From positions 1 through 64,000 of the forward strand of contig CAJNDS010000165.1 of the NCBI GenBank assembly GCA_905221605.1: a stretch of DNA of 64,000 nt, given 5' to 3'. Under the pieces are notes generated by a model. The model made no database searches. It worked only from the letters and a program-made list of their open reading frames with translations, and had not been told where the DNA came from. The stretch is from Symbiodinium natans (lineage: Eukaryota; Sar; Dinophyceae; Suessiales; Symbiodiniaceae). The position numbers were made by a program, and so were the translations under genes. This document shows, piece by piece, positions 53,501-62,000 of this stretch (position 1 is the first letter of the stretch; each line of letters starts with the position of its first letter).

Positions 53501-55162
53501 TAGGGTTAAAGCCTACAGCCAAATAGAGGGGTCGGGAGAACTAGTCATAGCATTCCTTAGGGTCTCTTTGTAATTATACTACGTACAATAACCGCCCTCC
53601 CCCCCCCCCAAAAAAAAAAAAAAGAAAAGCCTCTTCGAATTATTAAGGCCCCTATAGTAGGGTTTACGGTCTAGGCTTCGCTTGAAGGTCCATGTGTAGT
53701 TTCTAAGTGGGTTCGCTCTCTGGAGATATTAGGGCTTTGGTCAGTGTAGATGCTCTTCCTCAGGAAGTATGGCGAGTGTGGCTATTTACCATGTGTACCA
53801 CAACGACCATGTGCACCTGAACTAGAGCCCGAAACCCTAGACCCTAAATCCTAAACCCTAAGCCGCGGCCCTGTCTGTAGCCCTATGTATACTTTCAACC
53901 CCCGAAACCCTAAACCCAAGTGGGCTTGGGGCTTTGGCCCGGCTTAGAGCTTCGGCCCTTTCAGGCTCTACCCTAAACCCTAAACCCTAAACCCTAAACC
54001 CTAAACCCTAAACCCTAAACCCTAAACCCTAAACCCTAAACCCTAAACCCTAAACCCTAAACCCTAAACCCTAAACCCTAAACCCTAAACCCTAAACCCT
54101 AAACCCTAAACCCTAAACCCTAAACCCTAAACCCTAAACCCTAAACCCTAAACCCTAAACCCTAAACCCTAAACCCTAAACCCTAAACCCTAAACCCTAA
54201 ACCCTAGCCTACAACCAAAAACAAAACAGCCCCCTGGCAGGATGCCCCTTGCTGCTCCGACCGCGTAGCCTCTGCCACATGGCCCTGGCGGTGGCTGGCT
54301 GCACCCACGCCTGGAGACACAGTTGCTTCGGGGTGGGGGTTCGGGATGGGGGTTTAGGGTTTAGGGTTTAGGGTTTGGAGGTTTAGGGTTTTGAGTTGAG
54401 AGTTTAGGGTTTGGGGTTTAGGGTTTGGAGTGTAGGGTTTTGAGTTGAGAGTTGAGGGTTTACTTCAGGGTCTAAGCTTAGACCGCCAAGCCCCACGAAC
54501 GAAACCCGGTTAAACGAGAACAAATGCGGTGGATCATGAGGTCGTGACTCCCAGGACCTATACCCACAACTACAAAATATACTTAAAACTATACACGGAT
54601 TTAGAGTTTATGGTGTGTCCTAAGCGAAGAGACAAACCTTAAAACTTAAGCCTTGCCTAGATCCCAATTCCAGCTCCTTTGTTTTGCTGCTAACTTTTCT
54701 GCTTTTGTCTGGCTTGCATAAACAAGAAGAGGCGCTAGTACCCAACAATACCCAACATGTACCCAAAATAGAAAGTCTTGCTCAGCCCCGAACTGAAATC
54801 AAGAAACTTTCCCCCCTACACCTTACACCCTAAACCCCAAAGCCCTAAACCCTAATTAGACCCTAAACCCTAAGCCCTAAGCCCTAAGCCCTAAGCCCTA
54901 AGCCCTAAACCCAAGCAACTAAACCCTATAGACCCTAAACCCAAGCAACGCGACAATGCAGCTCAGGTCGGACCCCCGGGCCATACAGGGTTTCACCTAC
55001 CACTGCCTGCCCGAGGTGCTCGGGGCTGACTACAGGCTGCGCGACTTCCGCGACGGAGCAAAGAAAAGTGGAGTTGCGGCTTATGAGGGGGAAGCCAAAC
55101 GTACAGGAGCCTCGGGTTCCCAGACGCCTAAACGCCTAAACCCCCTAGCCGTAGCTTGGTAG
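50516..55162 (+). CDS. chain I: putative PhyH-type dioxygenase gene (C-terminal part)
   Basis: Exons 50516-50553 (VPEYMYVDGEYQ), 50767-50781, 50815-50880, 51091-51210, 51473-51515, 51614-51661, 51999-52055, 52204-52248, 52633-52656, 52843-52890, 53037-53087, 53265-53381 and 54962-55162. From 51614 on nearly every junction can be phase 0. The exon at 53265 carries MDCRVFHRGSANSSSEAR, which resembles the HRG-x-N-x(6)-R segment of phytanoyl-CoA dioxygenase-like Fe(II)/2-oxoglutarate enzymes; the His would bind iron and the Arg 2-oxoglutarate. The N-terminal HxD was not found, so catalysis is unproven. It ends at TAG 55160-55162. Whether the 5' exons belong to the same gene is inference. Confidence 0.48.
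50767..50781 (+). CDS. 15-nt micro-exon
   Basis: Perfect-looking sites: GTCTTCTTCTTTGCAG|FRMPT|GTAAGC. Phase 0 both sides, continuing to 50815 (IDLEGECRMMQPVSC). It relies on splice sites only. Confidence 0.52.
51091..51210 (+). CDS. 39-codon acidic exon
   Basis: A TTGGCGAG acceptor opens MFVRLDDDVKAVSPSGEP, then ITEEQLEEERRFFIQELV and DG, exactly to GTTTAGGG. It is the most protein-like exon in the window: charged helix, balanced composition, and an array donor. Confidence 0.68.
51473..51661 (+). CDS. two exons downstream of 51091
   Basis: 51473-51515 (CCGCTCAG|LLHGGPQHKLRHFV|GTACTT) joins 51091-51210 in phase. 51614-51661 (TGAGTGTAG|PRAVDDTSLVHAHRRL|GTAAGT) follows in phase 0. A second acceptor (GGGCAG) would give MTQALCMRIED to the same donor. 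Confidence 0.55.
51999..52055 (+). CDS. coiled-coil exon with GC donor
   Basis: A GGCCAGGCAG acceptor, ASAEAAAELKRRVRAGHL then E, to GAG|GCTGAT. Ala/Glu/Arg helix. Confidence 0.55.
52663..52815. mobile_element. family K inverted-repeat element
   Basis: It starts GTTCTTAAGGGAGG with a poly-G run and ends with the near complement (..CCTGAAGAACCC). Other copies: 44062-44205 and a fragment near 42930-43010. It contains nested GGTACCT..GGGAGCC repeats. Confidence 0.7.
52843..53087 (+). CDS. two phase-0 exons
   Basis: 52843-52890 (GGGCTAG|APELRLDAPAQLEACQ|GTTGAG) and 53037-53087 (TTTGTCGCCAG|AMTSACGDVAARCTRVG|GTACTG), immediately before the PhyH-like exon. Confidence 0.57.
53265..53381 (+). CDS. 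PhyH-like exon
   Basis: 39 codons from TTTAG|GGG to TGT|GTAGGG: LLDLKVAMDCRVFHRGSA, then NSSSEARVLFNASFQ. The order hydrophobic strand, D/C-R-x-x-HRG, N-x-S, R, hydrophobic strand is the C-terminal half of the double-stranded beta-helix of PhyH proteins. The acceptor sits inside the last TTTAGGG unit. Confidence 0.6.
53386..53495. repeat. TTTAGGG array with periodic TCTAGGG variants
   Basis: Fifteen to sixteen units from the donor of the PhyH-like exon onward. Confidence 0.97.
53527..53657. mobile_element. family E element with GA left end
   Basis: It starts GAGGGGTCGGGAGAACTAGT and ends AGGCCCCTATAG; a poly-C/poly-A run lies inside. Here it lies within a long intron rather than next to a clear exon. 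Confidence 0.75.
53970..54207. repeat. longest CCCTAAA array in the window
   Basis: About 34 consecutive, almost perfect units. It is followed by a GC-rich island (54241-54332, open + frame DAPCCSDRVASATW), then TTTAGGG, and belongs to the intron before the last chain I exon or flanks one more exon. Confidence 0.98.
54962..55162 (+). CDS. terminal exon of chain I
   Basis: A CGACAATGCAG acceptor opens 66 codons to TAG: LRSDPRAIQGFTYHCLPE, VLGADYRLRDFRDGAKKS and a basic tail. In phase 0 with the PhyH-like exon. Length and composition make it one of the safest exons. Confidence 0.62.
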   Translation, partial: LRSDPRAIQGFTYHCLPEVLGADYRLRDFRDGAKKSGVAAYEGEAKRTGASGSQTPKRLNPLAVAW

Positions 55163-56072
55163 CCAGTCGTACCCTTTCCCTGTTTTGGGGTTCTGGGTTC
55201 CCTTGTAAAGTAGCCAACCCAAGAATGGGCACCCTTATGATAATCTACTGGGCCACTAAGAGGAGTCAGGTCCAGTTTTGGGCTTAGTATATGGGGGTTT
55301 ACGACAATAAGGGACCCCTTGTGTAGTCCCCCACAGAGCAGGATTTCCTATAATAAGGACCACATTAAGGTACCCCATTTCGGAAACTCCCATATATATA
55401 TATATATATATATATATGTTTGTGAGGCGTCAAGGCAGTTCGCGGGATCTGTTTGTATCAGGCTTTAGGGCAGCAAGGGTAATAAGGCTTATGCCAGCGC
55501 GTCCTTGATTTTTTGCATGTGACGCGTTCACACGGTTCTGTCACATGTTGTTGCTTCTGCTTTAGATGTCTCTTCGTCTCTTCCGCACTGAACCCTAATG
55601 TGCCCTGCCTCCTTTCGTTCTAAGGGCAGTTTCATGGGCCCTTTATATGGTCCCTTACCTCCTTCAAGGGGTTCTGAAGTATGGGCCTTTAGGTTGTATA
55701 GTCTATATATAAGAGGGATATAAGGGGTCCCTTTTTCAGGGCCCATACTCCTAAGATGCACGAGCTCGCAATGGGAAGCCTCCACCCTACATGTCTTCGC
55801 CCTCAACCCTAAACCTCTACATCCATAGCGGAGCAGCACCGCACGCCAACAGCTTATCCACCCAAGAGCGTGGGGCGAGCGGCGAGGGGGGGAGGGGGTG
55901 TCCTCTTTTTCCCTGCTGCTGGCTAGTAAGGCAGGAATGAGTGGGATATTAATATTAGCCGCTCTTACTTTTCCTTCGTTCCCTACGAACCAACCGTAAG
56001 TTTAAACCAAGCCACGACTCAAAACCCTACACCTCGTGCTCCAAGCCCTATCTAAACTCCAGCCTCTGCAAG
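55163..56072. other. intergenic candidate
   Basis: A family A element (55289-55393), a short TA run and a family F element (55622-55750) lie after the stop. An island at 55831-55900 (EQHRTPTAYPPKSVGRAA, acceptor ATCCATAG) could be an exon of the next gene. No promoter is recognised. Confidence 0.4.
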
Positions 56073-57289
56073 GGGCGAGCGGGAGCTAAAGGCCGAGATA
56101 CGAGCAGCGCAGCGTCTGCTGTTGGAGGTCTGGTGGGTTTAGGGACGACAAGGCCCTAAACCTCGGATTTTTGAAAGCTTGTTAAAGCGCTTTGCAAGCC
56201 ACAGGATATAGTTTCTCAAGTAGGCCCTGGTTTGGGGTCTCCAGGCCTTGTGTATATAGGTTTCAGGGCTTCGGATTGGAGGTCCAGCGCTTAGAAGTAT
56301 GGTTTATTGGTTTAGGGCTGTGGTGGGGTTTCCAGAGATTCAAGGCCAAATCTGCTGATGCTTTTGGGTTCAGCCCGGTTTTGGGGCTTACGGGCGTGGG
56401 GATTTAGTGGGTTAGGATGTCACTGTTTCTAGGGTGCGTGGAAGACGGCCCAGAGACTCGCAAAGCCTTTTTCAAACCACTAAGGGCCAAATCCGAACCC
56501 TAGACCCTGCAACTCTTGCGGTTTAGGGTTTAGGGTTTAGGGTCTAGGGTTTAGGGTTTAGTTTAGGGTTTAGGGTTTGGGGTTTAGCGTTTAGGGTGTA
56601 GGGAACCTGAGTCCTCACCATCATGCCTGCAGGTGGCGGAGGGTGCACGGCACGTGTCCCCCGAGCGTCTCACTGCGCCGCTGGTAAATGTCAAGGGGGT
56701 CGGAGGGCCCAGTTCATGCCAGGGCCAGGTTCAGGGTTTACAAGGGTTCTTAATCATTCCGTTGCGCACATCGAGATGGATGACACGTGCTGGCGTAGCT
56801 AGTTTAGCTCTAAACCTTCAACTCTAACTCCTAAACCCTGCAAGGAACTGTAGCCTTTCAAGCCCTGGGTGTAGGGTTTAGGGTTAGAGTATAGGGATCA
56901 AGCCATCTAAATACTCATTCAAACCAAAGCCATGAGCCACAGCTCCCGAAACCGCAAGCCCTCAACAACCCTAAGCCCTCAACCGAGAAATTCAACTTAA
57001 CTGGGTCCAGGGCTTTATCATCGGCCGAAAAGCACCCCTGAGCAGGCGATGGCAAGTCCAAGCGCTTTGAGATCATGTCAGGTGTATTGCGGCACTGGAC
57101 AGAGGGCGCCCAGACATTGACCGCATGAGCACACGCAGCTTGGTGCATCAGCAGACAGCGCACGTCTTGAAGAAGTCAGCGCTCGGACTTCTTCATCGCT
57201 TAAGACGTGGAGGCAGGCTGAACTGCATGGAGAACCTGGCCATCTTAACTGCAAGCGGCTTGACAATGCCCCTAAGCCCGAAAGCCTAA
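56073..57289 (+). CDS. chain J: helical protein gene segment
   Basis: 56073-56127 (TCTGCAAG|GERELKAEIRAAQRLLLE|GTCTGG), 56433-56464 (GTTTCTAG|GAWKTAQRLA, GC donor), 56633-56683 (CATGCCTGCAG|VAEGARHVSPERLTAPL|GTAAAT) and 57082-57289. The first two agree in phase; 56464 (out phase 2) does not match the preferred frame of 56633, and one more exon is needed before 57082. The last exon ends with TAA. The protein is helical; the family is unknown. Confidence 0.5.
57082..57289 (+). CDS. 68-codon exon with stop
   Basis: An ATCATGTCAG acceptor opens CIAALDRGRPDIDRMSTR, SLVHQQTAHVLKKSALGL, LHRLRRGGRLNCMENLAI and a tail to TAA. Overlapping minus-strand frames exist, but this reading has better composition and an acceptor. 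Confidence 0.6.
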
Positions 57290-57300
57290 ATTTAAACCCT

Positions 57301-57360
57301 AAACCCTACCTGGGACCCTCGTTACCTACAGCTGTATGAGTCTACCTACTCATTAAGGGT
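57301..57360. repeat. small inverted repeat
   Basis: CTACCTGGGACCCTCGTTACC and GGTAAAGAGGGTTCCAGG face each other around 57305-57392 with CCCTAAA units outside; a single-copy MITE-like palindrome in this window. Confidence 0.5.
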
Positions 57361-57968
57361 AAAACTGTAGGTAAAGAGGGTTCCAGGAAAACCGTAAACC
57401 CTAAACCCTAAACCCTAATTCCTAAACCCCAAACCCCAAACCCCAAATCCCAAACCGCAAACCCCAAACCCCAAACCCTAAACCCCAAACCCTAAACCCT
57501 AAGCCCTAAACCCTAAACCCTAACGAGTTTAGGGGTTGCATTTGGGTTCCTACCCCGTACATCCTAAGTGTAGGATACTGGGGCCTCGAGGCGACCGGAA
57601 ACTTGGCGCGGGGTTCAGAACCCCGACCCCTATTGGTGGAGGGTTAAGGTTTCGGGTCGTCTAGGGGTTTAACCCAAACCCTCACAACCACGGAGCTCGA
57701 AATTTTACCCCAGACCCGCCAAAAGCACGAAGCTCTAACTATACCTCAGACCCTCAACACCCCAAAGGACTCAAAATTCCCTCAGCTTGAAACCCTCCAT
57801 CCCAAAACCCCAAACCCTCCTTCACTTTTTTAAAGGGTTTAGGTTCTTTTGAAAGCCCCTTTCAACGAAACAGGGCACCTTTTTTTCCCTGGGTCCTAGC
57901 TTTACTCTAGGGTCTACTATCCCTAAACCCTGAACCCTGAACTAAACCCCACACCCTGCGATGCAAAG

Positions 57969-58053
57969 GCGCCCGAGGCCGGTCCGCTCCCTGCACTTCC
58001 TGGTTTCGGCGTGCCACCAGGCCTTGTGCCCTCAGCGGCTCAGGGCCATAGAT
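57969..58053 (+). CDS. exon with consensus GTACGT donor
   Basis: The frame, open also from an ATG at 57961 (ATGCAAAGG), reads RPRPVRSLHFLVSACHQA and LCPQRLRAID to GTACGT. If the ATG is used this is a first exon; otherwise the acceptor is GCAAAG. Confidence 0.55.
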
Positions 58054-58526
58054 GTACGTTTGGGGTTTGGGGTTTAGGGTATAGGGTTTAGGGTTTAGGG
58101 TTTAGGGTATAGGGTTTAGGGTTTAGGGTATAGGGTTTAGGGTTTAGGGTATAGGGTTTAGGGTTTAGGGTATAGGGTTTAGGGTTTAGGGTTTAGGGTT
58201 TAGGTTGGTGGACATGCTCAATGTGGCGGGGCACATCAAGGAGTTCAACCCTGCTAAGGCTACGGAGGTGACGCGTGACCCACGACCGAATTCAAGGTTG
58301 CTAGCCTGCTTGCCTTAATATAATCATGGCTACAATACGAGAAGCAACAATAGTAATAACAACAGTAAGAATAAGTTGGTGCTCCTAATTGCAAGGGCGT
58401 TTGGGGGTTTGGAGTTTTTTTGTTGCTTTCGCTGGCGCGCTCGAGGGTTTTTTTGGGCACCCACCCTGGCTTCAACCTCAGGAGCATCCGACGTGTGAAG
58501 AAGCAAAGCGCCTCATGAAATCCTGA
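57969..58526 (+). CDS. chain K: three-exon gene 3' end
   Basis: 57969-58053 (RPVRSLHFLVSACHQALC..|GTACGT), 58204-58267 (TTTAG|LVDMLNVAGHIKEFNPAK..|GTGACG) and 58482-58526 (CAACCTCAG|EHPTCEEAKRLMKS, TGA). The last two join in phase 0; the first junction does not match as drawn, so an exon is missing or the donor differs. The family is unknown. Confidence 0.5.
58068..58205. repeat. higher-order telomere array
   Basis: A 21-bp unit of two TTTAGGG plus one TATAGGG repeats about five times, showing local amplification of a variant-bearing triplet. Confidence 0.9.
58204..58267 (+). CDS. helical exon
   Basis: LVDMLNVAGHIKEFNPAK then ATE to GTGACG; the acceptor TTTAG is the last unit of the upstream array. 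Confidence 0.57.
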
Positions 58527-58889
58527 AACTAAGACTCTAAACAAGAGACGCTCCAAATACCTAAGTTAACTAGTAGTTCATGATTCCCGCCTATCGGTCT
58601 ACTAATCCCTGAACCCGAACACCCCCAGCGCCTGAACCCTGAAACATAACCCTCAACGAACCTCTAAACAACAAATATCCTACACCCTAAGCCTCTAAGC
58701 CCAGCCAAAAAAACCCATAAAAAGCCCCATTCCCCAAGAAGTCCTAAGCACCTAAACCCTTAAGCCCCAAAAGCGCCCAACCCCCTAAACCCCTAAGCCC
58801 CACCCAATAACCCCCCCCCCCTCCCCCCTCCAACAAAAACGCCCATAAACCCTAAACACCAACAACGCCCAAACCCCTGAACACCTAAG

Positions 58890-58995
58890 CCCTAAACCCT
58901 AAAACCCTAAACCCTAAACCCCAAACCCTAAACCCTAAACCCTAAACCCTAAACCCTAAACCCTAAACCCTAAAACCCTAAACCCTACACCCCAA
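58890..58995. repeat. CCCTAAA telomere-like array
   Basis: About a dozen units with CCCTAAAA and CCCCAAA variants; it faces TTTAGGG at 59098 across the 59017 exon. Confidence 0.97.
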
Positions 58996-59016
58996 ACCCT
59001 AAACAACCCCTGTCAG

Positions 59017-62000
59017 CCTCGGGCGGCGTGGAGCTCGACGTGGGCTCGCTCACACCTAGGGGTGCCGCCGCGGTCGTCGGGAGCCTCGGTCTTTGGGGTT
59101 TAGGGTTTAGGGTTTAGGGTTTAGGGTTAGGGTTTAGTGTGTTTTAGGGTTCGGGTTTAGGGTTGAGGACATGGGATTTAGGGTTTAGGATGTATGGGAT
59201 TTAGGGAAAAAGGGCTTCAAACTTCACAGTCAAAGGGAAGGGGGTCATGGTTGTGGTGTTTAGGTTGTGGGGGTCTATAGAGTTTTGCGCCCGCAGGGAA
59301 GGATGTGGGTAGAGCAATCCTGTATATACTTGCACAGCGGACATATTTATCCAACAATGAATGACATGTTCCCCCTGTTAAATGTCATAATGGCCTAAAC
59401 CCTCAACCCTGAACCCTGAACCCTCAACCCTGAACCCTAAACCCTCAACCCTGAACCCTAAACCCTCAACCCTGAACCCTAAGCCCTCAACCCTGAACCC
59501 TAAACCCTAAACCCAGAACCCTACTCAAGGCAAGGGGCTTCTGGGCTTGAGAGGAAGATGCAAAAGGACCTCAGCCTGGAGGCTTTGTCATGGAGCTCAA
59601 GTTCCTGGCTCTTTGTAGTGAATGATGGAACTAGGTACCACAGATCACAAGTCCCATCCCAAACCTAGACCCTAAACCCCCTATATACACAGAGACATGC
59701 CCTTTTAAGGGATGACTCGACCAGGGGTACCAAATTTCCCTATCCCCTGCCAAGAACCAGTAAGCCAAGCTTTAGCCTTTCATTAGGATTGGGTCTGGAG
59801 CATCCAAATTCACCCGAAACCCCTAGACCCTAAACCCCCCGAAATGTGTGAGGCCTGGTCAGTTCCCGGGGTGCGGGCCCGCACACGCGTGGCCCTGGCT
59901 TGCAGCTTCGAATCTATGGAGTTGTCAGGTTTTAGGGTTCTTCTGGGGCGGCAATCCCCTGCCCTTCTCCTGGGATTCGACTTTGAACCCTTAAGGTTGC
60001 CCCCGTGGGTTTGGGGAGCCTTTTCACCTCTAAGGGAAGAGAAGGGGCCATAAGGACTATATGATGGGAACCATGCTTGGGGGTCCGAGTATGAAACTCT
60101 TGGTCTACCTCTCACCCCCCGCCCCCTTCCCAAAAACAGCTTCGAACACAGTGGGAGTCTACCAGTCAGTCCATACTTCAGGGCACGGCATGTTCGTTCT
60201 TCAAAGGGAATGGGGGGGATGAGGTATCCCATATCCCCCTAGATATACCCCTAATGGGTTATGTAGGGTACCTCATTCCCCATTTCCTACTAAGAACCAG
60301 GGGGTCTTATAGTTCGTCGTAGTTTTGTGACATTGTCATTCAAGGCCGTTCATGAGGGGTATGAGCTTCCTGTGGCATCGAGGTCTTTAAGATTGAAGCC
60401 TTCAGCGGCTTTAGCATGCTGGGCTTTAGGTCTTCTGTGTGTTAGGGTTTAGGGTTTAGGGTTTAGGGTTTAGGGTGTAGGGTTTAAGGGTTTAATGGTT
60501 TCAGGGTTTCAGGGTTTAAGGTGTAGGGTGTAGGGTTTAGGGTTTAGCATGTTTAGGGTCTTTCGGCAGTTTGTTTGTGGCTGCCTCCTTGATTGATGGT
60601 CGTCGTTTGCTCACTTGACTGACATATGACGACTGCACTTAGTTGGTGTTGTTATGTACCTTTTATGACGGAACTTCATAAACGAAGGCCCTCCCGCCAA
60701 CAGAATTCCTTGAATTTTGAACAACTCCCTGCGCCACATGACCATGTGATTTTGTGGTACCAGCAAGCTGCTACTTGCATACTGAACCGGAGAGTCAGTA
60801 AAAGGGGGGGGGGGGCTGCAGAACAGGTATGAACGGTTGAGGGTTTCGTGTTTCAGGCACCTGCGATGGACCAACATTGTGGCAGTACAACAACCTGTAT
60901 CAGGGTACTTCTCTGGCAGTTGAACGTCGAACCCAAGTATGTGTCTCCGATGTCTTCTCAACCGAGCCGCACAGTCGTTGCTTAGCTCTGAACGGATGTG
61001 TGTCGTCAACACGTGTCGGTTGCAGTTCTCTTACAAGAGCACTTCGATGCCAACCAAACCCCAATCCCGAATCCCGAAACCCTCAACCCGAAACCCTAAA
61101 CCCTAAACCCTAAACCCTAAACCACAAGACATGTGACTCTCCGATGGCGCCAGTTCGGCAACGCCCAGCCTATGATCTCAGAATCCTTCGCCTGGTTCTC
61201 AGGTGACCAACTGGTTCTTAGGGGATCAGGGAGCGCACCCTAGGGGTCTGGGTTTAGGGTTTAGGGTTTAGGGTTTAGGGTTTAGGGTTTAGGGTTTAGG
61301 GTTTAGGGTTTAGGGTTTAGGGTTTAGGGTTTAGGGTTTAGGGTTTAGGGTTTAGGGTTTAGGGTTTAGGGATCGGGGAACGAACCCAAAGGGTCCATGT
61401 ACCTAAATAAGGGAAGACTTGGGCCTTAAAGTGCCTCCATTTCGGGACTTTAGGGCCCAAGTACACAACAGTGAGGTACAAGGACCCTTAGTGTAAGGTG
61501 CCCTCTACAACCCTAAACAGGGTTCCATAGGGGAGCTCCGGTGCCGAAGTCCTTCGTTTCCAAGGGGAGTTTCAGGGTTTAGGGTTTAGGGTTTAGGGTT
61601 TAGGGTTGCGGGCCCTTAATTTGTATCAGGGTCTGAAAGGGGTCTATAAAGGGCCACCCTTAAAAAAGGGCCCTAATACTAAGGGGCCATGGTACAAGCA
61701 GAAGCCGGCCCTGGAGGCCCAGCAGAAAGAGGCCTTCTGCAGAAGGAATCTGTGGAGAAGAAGCGGCCCTGGAGGCGTTGGCCAAGAAAGCTGCGAAGGC
61801 TGCAGCTCCTGGAGAGGGCCCTCATGAGCTTGACTGATCCGCGGTTGGGTTTAGGGTTAGGTTTTAGGGTTGAGGGTTTAGGGTTTAGGGTTTAGGGTTT
61901 AGGGTTTAGGGTGATGGGCCAGGGGTGGTGTTAGGTGGTCAGTCGGGGTTTCAGTGGGCCTCACTGGGCCTCACAGGGAGGATGGGTTTGAGCCGTTTTT

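Noticed and set aside
59810-60232. 140-codon minus-strand frame
   Set aside because: It overlaps a + exon with good splice sites (59906-59928) and is Arg/Pro/Gly-rich as expected for the complement of GC-rich coding sequence; kept only as an alternative.
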